DNA from: Alcaligenes parafaecalis
GTDB lineage: Bacteria > Pseudomonadota > Gammaproteobacteria > Burkholderiales > Burkholderiaceae_B
Direction of reading: 5' to 3'
DNA length: 64,000 bases
Assembly: GCF_026344135.1 (NCBI RefSeq)
Contig: NZ_JAPKNA010000006.1
Coordinates: 1 to 64,000, forward strand
Shown: positions 54,342-61,744 of the stretch, one piece after another
Layout of the letters: each line of letters starts with the position of its first letter
Numbering within the stretch: the stretch's first letter is position 1
The notes under the pieces: model-generated
What the model was told of the DNA's origin: nothing
The model's input: the letters and a program-made list of their open reading frames with translations, nothing else
The model's database searches: none
Translations under genes and position numbers: made by a program

Positions 54342-54953
54342 TTATCGCCCAATTCCGTAATCGTCCTCGCGCACCACACGTGGCGTGATTTCACGCGGCT
54401 CGATGGTGACGGGCTGGTAAATGACCCGCTTCTGCTCGGTGTCATAGCGCATTTCGACGTAACCGGAGATGGGGAAGTCTTTGCGGAACGGATGACCGAT
54501 GAAACCGTAGTCGGTCAGGATGCGACGCAGATCAGGGTGGTTCTCGAAAATAATGCCGTACAGGTCAAACGCTTCGCGCTCGAACCAGTTCACCGAAGGC
54601 CAGACCTCGAACAGGGTTGGCAAAGCGGGGAAATCGTCGTTGGGCACAAAGCAACGCACACGCAGGCGCCAGTTGTGCTTCAAGGACATCAGGTGCAGCA
54701 CAACGGCAAAGCGATGAGGGAACTGAGCGGATGCGGCCTGATAGGTAGGCGCTTTCCAGGCGGAATAATCAATCCCGCACAAGTCGATACAGGTCTCGAA
54801 GCGCAGATCAGCGTGGTCGCGCAGCAAGGTGCAGGTATCGACCCACGCATCAACCGGCACTTCCAAAGTGAGTTCATTGCGCGCTTGCGTCAACGCAGCC
54901 TGCTCGCCAAGGATAGAGAGCAAGTTGGTTTTTAAAGTTTCTAGCCGTGTCAT
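54342..54953 (-). CDS. nuoC: NADH-quinone oxidoreductase subunit C
   Basis: NuoC is the 30-kDa-type hydrophilic subunit of complex I. The 203-residue protein has the family signature ERE(A)FDLYGIIFENHPDLRR region and ends with GYVEMRYD...REI. It is followed after 5 bases by nuoD and preceded after 26 bases by nuoB. Confidence 0.95.
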   Translation of the reverse strand: MTRLETLKTNLLSILGEQAALTQARNELTLEVPVDAWVDTCTLLRDHADLRFETCIDLCGIDYSAWKAPTYQAASAQFPHRFAVVLHLMSLKHNWRLRVRCFVPNDDFPALPTLFEVWPSVNWFEREAFDLYGIIFENHPDLRRILTDYGFIGHPFRKDFPISGYVEMRYDTEQKRVIYQPVTIEPREITPRVVREDDYGIGR

Positions 54954-54979
54954 AGTCTTGTTTAGCCTGTTCTTACCGT

Positions 54980-55456
54980 TCAGCGTGCGATGGTATTGGT
55001 CAAACGGATCTTGTTCTGCATTTGCAGCAAGCCGTAAACCAGAGCTTCAGCGGTTGGAGGACAGCCCGGCACATACACGTCTACCGGCACAATGCGGTCA
55101 CAGCCGCGCACAACCGAGTAGGAGTAGTGGTAGTAGCCGCCACCATTGGCACAGGAGCCCATGGATACAACCCAGCGTGGCTCAGCCATCTGGTCGTACA
55201 CCTTACGCAAGGCGGGTGCCATCTTGTTGCACAGGGTGCCCGCCACAATCATCAAATCAGATTGACGTGGGCTGGGACGGAAAATAATGCCGAATTGGTC
55301 CAGGTCATAGCGAGCCGCACCAGCGTGCATCATTTCCACTGCACAACAGGCCAGACCAAATGTCATGGGCCACATGGACCCTGTTTTTGCCCAGTTCAGA
55401 AACTTGTCTGCACTGGTCGTCACAAAACCTTCTTTGAGAATGCCGTCGATAGCCAT
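54980..55456 (-). CDS. nuoB: NADH-quinone oxidoreductase subunit B
   Basis: NuoB holds cluster N2, the last cluster before quinone. The 158-residue protein shows the N2 ligands C37 and C38 (ACCAVEMM), C102 (GSCANGGG) and C132 (PGCPP). AAAAGG lies about 8 bases before the ATG. It is separated from nuoA by 146 bases, the largest gap inside the operon. Confidence 0.97.
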   Translation of the reverse strand: MAIDGILKEGFVTTSADKFLNWAKTGSMWPMTFGLACCAVEMMHAGAARYDLDQFGIIFRPSPRQSDLMIVAGTLCNKMAPALRKVYDQMAEPRWVVSMGSCANGGGYYHYSYSVVRGCDRIVPVDVYVPGCPPTAEALVYGLLQMQNKIRLTNTIAR

Positions 55457-55602
55457 AGTAGTTGCCTTTTGCCGGATCAGACCCTGGGAAGCCCCGGCCT
55501 ATCCTGTTGCTGACCAAACCCGCTGTCATCAAGACGCATCCTCGTGCCCCTTATGCCCAGCAGCAGACGCGAAAACCCGTGTCGGGGTTCTCTATGGATG
55601 GG
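55457..55602 (-). promoter_or_regulatory. 146-base spacer between nuoA and nuoB with a small hairpin
   Basis: On the minus strand the spacer contains AACCC-CGACAC-GGGTT followed by TT, a weak hairpin that could pause or partly stop transcription. No open frame or second promoter is convincing. The rest of the operon is tightly spaced, so this gap stands out. Confidence 0.3.
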
Positions 55603-55962
55603 TTACTCCCAGTCCAGAGCGCCTTTTTTCCATTCGTAGATAAAACCGACCGTCAAAACGGCCAAGAACGCCATGACCGTCCAGAACCCGACCAGGCCTA
55701 CTGTCCCATTGGCCATAGCCCAGGGAAACAGAAAAGCGATTTCCAGATCGAACATGATGAACAGAATCGCGATCAGGTAGTAACGAATGTCCACCTTCAT
55801 GCGCGAATCACCGAATGCTTCAAAGCCGCATTCGTAAGGAGAGAGCTTTTCAGGGTCGGGGCGGTTTGGACCTAACACTCGACCGACTAAAAGCAGTGCC
55901 AAGCCAATCCCTGTGGCGACAATGATAAATAGCAAAACGGGAAAGTACTCTTGCAGGTTCAT
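55603..55962 (-). CDS. nuoA: NADH-quinone oxidoreductase subunit A
   Basis: NuoA is a small three-helix membrane subunit at the arm junction. The 119-residue protein has the conserved loop EKLSPYECGFEAFGDSRMKVDIRYY, whose Cys lies next to the quinone channel, and FDLEIAFLFPW. The frame can be extended to 56067, but ATG 55962 begins the family N-terminus (MNLQEYFPVLL) and has GGA upstream. It is the first gene of the operon. Confidence 0.96.
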   Translation of the reverse strand: MNLQEYFPVLLFIIVATGIGLALLLVGRVLGPNRPDPEKLSPYECGFEAFGDSRMKVDIRYYLIAILFIMFDLEIAFLFPWAMANGTVGLVGFWTVMAFLAVLTVGFIYEWKKGALDWE

Positions 55963-56348
55963 GCAAAGCATCCAATCGCAGTAAATAAACTCTTGGATTG
56001 TAGCATTTTGAGAGCACAGTTTTGGGGGATAACCCCAAACCATTACATCTATGCGCGGGTGTTGCACCCATGCCGCAAAAACTGTCAGCTACCTGACCAA
56101 AAACCCTTCAACTATTGATTATTTACTTTATTAAGGGTTGCGGTTTGAAGTAGTGATTAATTATCTTACTCGCTTTTGTAAGGCGAATGTCAGCTATCAA
56201 GCACTAAAGATCGTTTTTTTATACTTATTTTGTAAGCAAGACAAACAAGACTAAGCGGTCATAAGAATCAAAGCCCCTACCAAACGCAATACCTGAGGAA
56301 AAAAGCACCACACAAGAAAAACAGGCCTCCCAGCAGCCGCCACAGCAC

Positions 56349-56397
56349 ACCCAACACCCAACACCCAACACCCAACACCCAACACCCAACACCCAAC
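56349..56397. repeat. Seven perfect copies of the 7-mer ACCCAAC
   Basis: The unit ACCCAAC occurs seven times without error over 49 bases, between the nuoA promoter region and the porin terminator. A 7-bp perfect array is a likely site of slipped-strand length change. Confidence 0.95.
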
Positions 56398-56428
56398 AAG
56401 AGTAACCTTAAGCAAAATAGCACACGAA

Positions 56429-56456
56429 AAAAAGCCATCCCGAAGGATGGCTTTTT
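56429..56456. terminator. Terminator downstream of the porin gene
   Basis: AAAAAGCCATCC (56429-56440) pairs with GGATGGCTTTTT (56445-56456) over CGAA. It has T runs in both directions and lies about 70 bases after the porin stop. Confidence 0.88.
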
Positions 56457-56471
56457 ACACATCTGCAGTTC

Positions 56472-56493
56472 AGGCAAGCCCGAAGGCTTGCCT
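56472..56493. repeat. Perfect hairpin with CGAA loop between porin stop and terminator
   Basis: AGGCAAGCC (56472-56480) pairs with GGCTTGCCT (56485-56493) over the stable loop CGAA, the same loop as the terminator beside it. It lacks a T run and may protect the porin mRNA 3-prime end. Between it and the stop codon, CTACGCG-type sequence is repeated. Confidence 0.6.
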
Positions 56494-56525
56494 ATCGCTA
56501 CGCGTAGACAAGCTACGCGACACAA

Positions 56526-57653
56526 TTAGAACTGGTGACGCAGGCCGACGCCCAACAGAGTGGACTTAGCGTCAGGAGCGAAGTACACGTTCTTGGCGTA
56601 AGAACCGATTGCGTACACGTTCGTGCGCTTGCTCAGTGGGTGGCTGTAACCCAAGCTGTATGTGTGCTGTTTCTTCTTCTCTACGTCCAGACCGGACAAC
56701 AGAGTTGGAACTGCACGCATGTCAGCCATGGTCCAAGAAGCCATCAGGCTGCCAGCACCAACAGGAGCCGAAACACCGACCAGGTAGGAGTTGATCTTCA
56801 GACCGTCCAGACCAATCATGTTGCCGCTGTTAGGCAGAATGTCGGTGCTACCGGAGTAGTCTTGGGAAGCGAACAGACCGTTACGAGTTTGACCGAAAGC
56901 CAAGTAAGCTTTCACAACTTCGAAGTCGTAGCTACCACCGATGTTCCAGGACTTGACGGAAGTGCTGTCACCCAGGCTTTCTGGAGTCTTGAACTGATCG
57001 TAAGTTACAGCAACGCCAACAGGACCGTTAGCGTAACGCAGACCGGTGGTCACGCCGCGCATGTTTGTCTTGTCTGCATCCTTGATGTCGTAGGCTTGTT
57101 TGCCATCAACGTTAAAGGAGTAACCAACGCCGAACTGGAAGCCGGAGAAGTTAGGGGTTTGGTACATGATCATGTTGTCGTAACGAGCGGTGTTAGCTGC
57201 TGTGAAAGCACCACCGATGTTAGCTTGATCGAAACCACCGCCGAAAGGATCGGCTACGCCTGGCAGGTACTTGGAGGCGATGTTAGTTTGACGACCGAAG
57301 TCCAATTGACCCCAGCTGTCACCAGCCAGACCCAGAGTGGCTTGACGACCGAACAAACGGCTACCTTGAGCGGATTTACCGGTGCCCAGGTCGAAACCGC
57401 TTTCCAGAACGAACACAGCGCGCAGGCCGTCACCCAGATCTTCGGAACCCTTCAGGCCCCAACGGTTGCCAGACTGGATACCGTTGATCATGCCAATGCG
57501 CTTCTGCGAGAAATCGCCAGCGTCGTCGTTAGTTTTCAGTTTTTGGTAACCAATACCAGCGTCCAGAATACCGTACAGGGTGACAGACGTTTCTGCGTGT
57601 GCGACGCCAGCGAAGCCGGCCATCAGAGCAGCAGCGAGCAGAGTCTTTTTCAT
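56526..57653 (-). CDS. Trimeric Gram-negative outer-membrane porin
   Basis: This is a general diffusion porin of the 16-strand betaproteobacterial type. The 375-residue precursor has a signal peptide (MKKTLLAAALMAGFAGVAHA) and the mature start ETSVTLYGILDAGIGY. It then has SRWGLKGSEDLG-like sequence (NRWGLKGSEDLGDGLRAVF), GRQATLGL and a C-terminal GVGLRHQF ending in Phe, the usual BAM recognition residue. The longer frame to 57695 is rejected in favour of ATG 57653 with GGAG upstream. Its codon use looks like that of a highly expressed gene. Confidence 0.95.
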   Translation of the reverse strand: MKKTLLAAALMAGFAGVAHAETSVTLYGILDAGIGYQKLKTNDDAGDFSQKRIGMINGIQSGNRWGLKGSEDLGDGLRAVFVLESGFDLGTGKSAQGSRLFGRQATLGLAGDSWGQLDFGRQTNIASKYLPGVADPFGGGFDQANIGGAFTAANTARYDNMIMYQTPNFSGFQFGVGYSFNVDGKQAYDIKDADKTNMRGVTTGLRYANGPVGVAVTYDQFKTPESLGDSTSVKSWNIGGSYDFEVVKAYLAFGQTRNGLFASQDYSGSTDILPNSGNMIGLDGLKINSYLVGVSAPVGAGSLMASWTMADMRAVPTLLSGLDVEKKKQHTYSLGYSHPLSKRTNVYAIGSYAKNVYFAPDAKSTLLGVGLRHQF

Positions 57654-58277
57654 GTAAGAAATCTCCGTAGATTTGAGTAAATCAGAGCAGCCCAACTACA
57701 ACAGTGCTGCTGCTCTTTCTAACTCCGCGATGGGAAGTTAACGCTATTGCATCAAAATTCCCGCCGCTTGACTACGAAACCCTTCGGAAACGTGAATCTT
57801 TGTGCACAGCCTGTTGGCTATACACAACAAAAACCCGCTTAAAGGGGCTTTCCAGGCGGCTTGAGCCCACAGCAACAATTAGCAGGCTAAGCCCTCAAGC
57901 TTCTTAAGAATCTGCTTTAAGTCTTCCGAGCAATAGGTCGCCAACACTGGTTCTCAGCAAACAAGGCAAAAAATGAAATCAGCGCCCAAAAAGATGAAAA
58001 TGCCGCCCTCGACGTATTGAGAGCTAAAGCTGACCATACGACTTAAATCCACGATTCTCACAATACGAGAATTTTATATCAAAACAGATTCAGCATGCAC
58101 TGACCCGGCCCGCACCCTTTTCCAACAAGTCGGAAACGATCCCAGAAACCTCAATACAAGCAACTTGCGCAGAAAGACAAAACACCCCAAAAGTTGGCGA
58201 AAAAAAAACCTGTCCTTTTCAGGATCAGGTTTTATTTCCGGGTGCTGCAATTGCAGAACATCCCCGTTTTATTTGTT
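57654..58277. other. Gene-free region upstream of the porin
   Basis: No supported gene lies in these 624 bases. They contain the porin leader and promoter, which could not be located precisely, and a dyad ATTCTC-7-GAGAAT (58054-58072) in an AT-rich patch. At the right end is the terminator of the tRNA-Leu(GAG) gene. Confidence 0.55.
58200..58238 (-). terminator. Terminator of tRNA-Leu(GAG)
   Basis: CCTG/CAGG-based stem pairing around 58209-58232 (with one mismatch or bulge) is followed on the minus strand by a long T run from the eight A at 58200-58208. It lies 40 bases beyond the tRNA 3-prime end. Confidence 0.7.
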
Positions 58278-58362
58278 TGGTGCCGACGACGAGACTCGAA
58301 CTCGTACAGCTTTCGCCACTACCCCCTCAAGATAGCGTGTCTACCAATTCCACCACGTCGGC
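58278..58362 (-). tRNA. tRNA-Leu (anticodon GAG)
   Basis: The 85-base minus-strand gene folds into a class II tRNA with acceptor stem GCCGACG/CGTCGGC. The anticodon loop is TTGAGGG, giving GAG. The variable arm is long, the T loop is GTTCGAG and the 3-prime CCA is encoded. It reads CUC and CUU codons. It lies between the porin region and secG, in the same direction as secG, and has its own terminator. Confidence 0.97.
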
Positions 58363-58469
58363 AAGCAATCAAGACAGCGATATTAGCATGACAAAAGCAG
58401 GACTGTCAGCACAAAACAGCCCAAAAAGACATGCCTTCACCGATATTCAGCACAAACACCACCAAATAA

Positions 58470-58498
58470 ACAAAGCCCGCTATGAAAGCGGGCTTTGT
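58470..58498. terminator. Terminator after secG
   Basis: ACAAAGCCCGC (58470-58480) pairs with GCGGGCTTTGT (58488-58498) over a 7-base loop. It lies between secG and tRNA-Leu. The T tracts are short, so termination may be partial and the tRNA may be co-transcribed. Confidence 0.6.
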
Positions 58499-58578
58499 CA
58501 TCTCACTATCCAGACTCTCTAGCGGTATTTCCTAGCTCTTATACACAGAGGGGAAAAAAGCTCGCCACAGATCCAGGC

Positions 58579-58989
58579 TCACTCAGCAGGAGGAACCGCA
58601 GGCACACCCTGCGCCTCAGGAGTCGCTGATGGAACAGCCGCAGGGACAGAAGCCGCTGGAGCAGGAACCGAAGCAGCACCGGATGGCGCCGCACCAGGAA
58701 CAGAGGACTCGTAGCCTTGCATCACGCCCGCATCGACTTTCTGCGCTGGATGGTGAGCCACCCACGCCAAACCACCCGTGGACACAAAAAAGACAATTGC
58801 CGCCCATTTAGTCATGCGCGACAAAAAGTTCGCCGCACCTGCTGCACCAAACACGCTACCCGCCGAGCCGCCACCGAAGGCCGAGCCCATATCGGCGCCC
58901 TTACCTTGCTGCAACAGAACCAGACCAATAATCAACAGCGAGGAGATAACCTGCACCGCCATCAGAACGGAAGACATCCAATCTTGCAT
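58579..58989 (-). CDS. secG: Preprotein translocase subunit SecG
   Basis: SecG is a small two-helix subunit that assists SecYEG-mediated export. The 136-residue protein has a first helix (about 8-26), the conserved LLQQGKGADMGSAFGGGSAGSVFGAAGAANFLSR loop (residues about 25-58) and a second helix (about 60-78). A low-complexity Ala/Pro/Val tail fills about residues 85-136. It starts 18 bases after tpiA, an order common in betaproteobacteria. Confidence 0.95.
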   Translation of the reverse strand: MQDWMSSVLMAVQVISSLLIIGLVLLQQGKGADMGSAFGGGSAGSVFGAAGAANFLSRMTKWAAIVFFVSTGGLAWVAHHPAQKVDAGVMQGYESSVPGAAPSGAASVPAPAASVPAAVPSATPEAQGVPAVPPAE

Positions 58990-59007
58990 TTAAAGACTCC
59001 AGACCCT

Positions 59008-59748
59008 TTAAGCGGCCACAATACGTAAAAATTCTTGCGCATCCAAAGATGCACCACCCACCAAGGCACCATCAATATCCGGCATGGCAAAAAGCTCAGC
59101 GGCATTATCCGCCTTCACGCTGCCACCGTACAAAATACGCAACTGATCCGACTCCATATAGGCACGAATCTGTTGATGCATTTGCTGCGCTTGCTCTGGC
59201 GTTGCCGTCAGACCCGTACCAATTGCCCAGACCGGCTCGTAAGCCAACACCAGCTTAGACACCACATCAGCACCCAAGGCTTTGATCGGCTCTAGCTGAT
59301 CTTGCACCACACAGGTTTCCTGCCCTGCCTCGCGATCAGCCAACTGCTCGCCAATACAGACAATAGGCGTCAAGCCCGCATCCAGCGCCGCAACAACTTT
59401 GGCAGCAACCTGAGCACTGCTTTCCTGGTGATACTGCCTGCGCTCGGAATGCCCAACAATGACCCAGCGACAGCCTATATCAGCCAGCATTGCCGCCGAT
59501 ATTTCCCCTGTGTAGGCACCTTTGGCGTGAACGCTGACATCCTGAGCACCGACAGCAATAGCTGAGTCCTTCAGGATGTTCGCCACCTGGGGCAAATACA
59601 CATAAGGAACGCACACAAGCACATCACAATCTGCCTGCGCATCAGGCTGAACGAGCAGTTCTTGCAGCAGACGGCTGTTGCCATCAAGCGAGCCATTTAA
59701 TTTCCAATTACCCGCAACCAGTCGTTTACGCGAAGAATGTACGCTCAT
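59008..59748 (-). CDS. tpiA: Triosephosphate isomerase
   Basis: TpiA interconverts glyceraldehyde 3-phosphate and dihydroxyacetone phosphate. The 246-residue TIM barrel has N14 and K16 in GNWKLNG, electrophile H100 in VGHSERR and base E171 in AYEPVWAIG. The phosphate loop with GGS is near the end. The ATG at 59748 has AAGGGAG just before it. A TTG at 59769 could add seven residues but is less likely. Confidence 0.97.
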   Translation of the reverse strand: MSVHSSRKRLVAGNWKLNGSLDGNSRLLQELLVQPDAQADCDVLVCVPYVYLPQVANILKDSAIAVGAQDVSVHAKGAYTGEISAAMLADIGCRWVIVGHSERRQYHQESSAQVAAKVVAALDAGLTPIVCIGEQLADREAGQETCVVQDQLEPIKALGADVVSKLVLAYEPVWAIGTGLTATPEQAQQMHQQIRAYMESDQLRILYGGSVKADNAAELFAMPDIDGALVGGASLDAQEFLRIVAA

Positions 59749-59907
59749 TGCTCCCTTGATGCCAGTCAAAAAGTTACACCAACGCCCACAATCAAGGCGC
59801 AGCTAACCGGCTATTGTAGCGCGAGCAAATCCTTTTCGCGCATGTTTGGCAGAAAATTCGTTTCAAACCGGCAAGAAAAAGGGTGGTTATGCCACCCCTT
59901 GCTGCTT

Positions 59908-60882
59908 TTAAGGAACAAGAATGATCTTGCCGACCTGCTCACCCGCCTCCATCATGGCATGCGCTTCATTCGCTTTCTCCAGCGGGAAAGTCGCATGGAT
60001 CAAGGGGCGAACCTGACCTGCCTCCAGTAATGGCCAGACACGCTCTTGCAAGGCCCGCGCCAACTGCGCCTTGAACTCCACAGAACGAGAGCGCAGCGTT
60101 GAGCCAGTAATAGTCAAACGACGACGCAAGATCTCGCCGCAATTGATCGTGGCTTTAACTCCGCCCAACAAGGCAATAATCACGATACGGCCATCATCAG
60201 CCAGGCACGTCAGATCTCGATTGATGTAGTCACCAGAGACCATATCCAAAATGACATCCACGCCACGGCCGCCCGTTTTGCTTTTAATGACGTCCTCATA
60301 GACCTCGGCCTTGTAGTTGATGCCTATCCCGCCCAGACGATTAATCGCCTCAACGCGTTCATCACTACCGGCCGTGGCATAGACGGTATGCCCCAAAGCC
60401 ACTGCCAACTGGATCGCTGTCGTTCCGATTCCACTTGCACCGCCGTGGACCAGCAGGGTTTCCCCCTTGCTTAACTGCCCGCGGTCAAACACATTACTCC
60501 AGACCGTAAAGAACGTCTCCGGCAAGCCCGCCGCTTCCAGCAGACTAAAACCTTTAGGGATAGGCAGACACTGCTGAACCGGGACCACACAATACTCGGC
60601 ATAGCCCCCACCCGTTACCAGGGCACAGACCTGATCGCCAATATTGAAAGCACTGCCCTGCACATCACCCGACACGATCTCGCCTGCCAGCTCCAGACCG
60701 GGGATATCGGATGCTCCTGCAGGAGGCGGATACGCACCCGCCCGCTGCAATACATCAGGACGGTTCACACCAGCGGCCAGAACTTTGACCAACACCTCCC
60801 CAGGACCTGTTTGCGGCATGGGACGCTCGCCCACTCGCAATACATCCGGTTTTCCAAATTCAGTGATTTCAACCGCTCGCAT
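59908..60882 (-). CDS. NAD(P)H quinone oxidoreductase, zinc-independent MDR family (PIG3-like)
   Basis: This 324-residue protein belongs to the medium-chain dehydrogenase/reductase group without structural zinc. It shows NRPDVLQRAGAYPPPAGASD, the nucleotide-binding GGASGIGTTAIQLAVALG and the ending GKIILVP. It likely reduces quinones with NADPH. The frame can extend to 60918, but ATG 60882 has AGGGAG upstream and begins MRAVEITEFG like the family. It lies 159 bases upstream of tpiA. Confidence 0.9.
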   Translation of the reverse strand: MRAVEITEFGKPDVLRVGERPMPQTGPGEVLVKVLAAGVNRPDVLQRAGAYPPPAGASDIPGLELAGEIVSGDVQGSAFNIGDQVCALVTGGGYAEYCVVPVQQCLPIPKGFSLLEAAGLPETFFTVWSNVFDRGQLSKGETLLVHGGASGIGTTAIQLAVALGHTVYATAGSDERVEAINRLGGIGINYKAEVYEDVIKSKTGGRGVDVILDMVSGDYINRDLTCLADDGRIVIIALLGGVKATINCGEILRRRLTITGSTLRSRSVEFKAQLARALQERVWPLLEAGQVRPLIHATFPLEKANEAHAMMEAGEQVGKIILVP

Positions 60883-61111
60883 ACTTGCTCCCTGATATCG
60901 AATACATTTTTCTGGCATAGCTTAGTGTGCACCACACAAGCAGCCACCTTACTTGCTGCAATCTATCATAGAGACTCGTTTCAGCGCCCTATTCCAGTGA
61001 TGAAAACATATTATTTCCATGACGCTGGCAAATTTATACGTTACACTTTAAGGCTTTCCTGGCCGCAACGCTTTTTGCCTATGCTGCTTGCCGGGAAAAG
61101 CCCAATAGATA

Positions 61112-61201
61112 GGAAGCGTGCCAGAGCGGTTGAATGGACCGGTCTTGAAAACCGGCGATGGGGTAACCCATCCGTGAGTTCGAATCTCACCGCTTCCGCC
61201 A
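61112..61201 (+). tRNA. tRNA-Ser (anticodon UGA)
   Basis: The 90-base class II tRNA has acceptor stem GGAAGCG/CGCTTCC. The anticodon stem CCGGT/ACCGG encloses loop CTTGAAA, giving UGA. The variable arm is long, the T loop is GTTCGAAT and the CCA is encoded. It reads UCA and related Ser codons. It is followed after 12 bases by a tRNA-Leu gene on the same strand. Confidence 0.98.
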
Positions 61202-61213
61202 TCATCTCCCGCT

Positions 61214-61299
61214 GCATCCATGGCGGAATTGGTAGACGCAAGGGACTTAAAATCCCTCGATCTTTGATCGTGCCGGTTCGATTCCGGCTGGATGCACCA
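61214..61299 (+). tRNA. tRNA-Leu (anticodon UAA)
   Basis: The 86-base class II tRNA has acceptor stem GCATCCA/TGGATGC. The anticodon stem AGGGA/TCCCT encloses loop CTTAAAA, giving UAA. A variable arm CGATCTTTGATCG and an encoded CCA are present. It reads UUA and UUG. It probably shares a transcript with the tRNA-Ser just upstream. Confidence 0.98.
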
Positions 61300-61385
61300 A
61301 GTATTTATCATTGCTGACGAATAGTTTTGTCCCATAATAAAAACCAGTGTTTTTATTTATCCCGGACAGACATCGACCATTTCAG

Positions 61386-61412
61386 AAAAGCCCACTATCA
61401 GTGGGCTTTTTT
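61386..61412 (+). terminator. Terminator of the tRNA-Ser-tRNA-Leu unit
   Basis: AAAAGCCCACT (61386-61396) pairs with AGTGGGCTTTT (61400-61410) over ATC and ends in six T. Confidence 0.9.
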
Positions 61413-61692
61413 GCATACATCTTTCCTGCTGCAGATCTGCCATTGAACCCAAGCTCCGGCCCATCACTCCCTCTCAGCCCAACAAGCATCACCAAGCGGC
61501 AAGCCCTTTACCCCCCACCTGCAGCACCAGGTTCTCCCGCATCACCTTGAAATACAACACATTGAAAACAAGGCGGAACATCAACAAAGCAGCACCCCAA
61601 GCAAACCTGGGCACCAAGAGCTAAATACACCCACCCTTGAGAGTTCAAAATTCAGGCAATCAATCCCAAGAAAATGGACAAATCCCCAGACA

Positions 61693-61721
61693 CAAAAAAA
61701 CCCGCCTTTCGGCGGGTTTTT
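61693..61721. terminator. Terminator of pnp
   Basis: AAAACCCGCC (61697-61706) pairs with GGCGGGTTTT (61711-61720) over TTTC. Seven A at the left give a long T tract on the minus strand, just after the pnp stop. Confidence 0.93.
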
Positions 61722-61744
61722 CTTTAACCAGACAGCAAGCGCTA

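Larger units (their letters stand above)
55963..56525. other. Region between nuoA and the porin gene
   Basis: This 563-base region must hold the nuo promoter, probably in the AT-rich part around 56100-56240, but no clear boxes could be fixed. It also has a 7-bp tandem repeat and two hairpins behind the porin gene. A low-complexity frame over the tandem repeat is not a gene. Confidence 0.6.
61300..61744. other. Gene-free region between tRNA-Leu and pnp
   Basis: Apart from the two terminators, these 445 bases show no supported gene, repeat or RNA. Short open frames have no family resemblance. Confidence 0.65.

Noticed and set aside
56349..56397. Possible CRISPR array
   Set aside because: The units are 7 bp and directly adjacent with no spacers, and no cas genes are present.
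56277..56525. 82-codon minus-strand frame with Gly/Val/Trp/Leu repeats
   Set aside because: It reads through the 7-bp tandem array, and the repeats in the peptide come from the DNA repeat.
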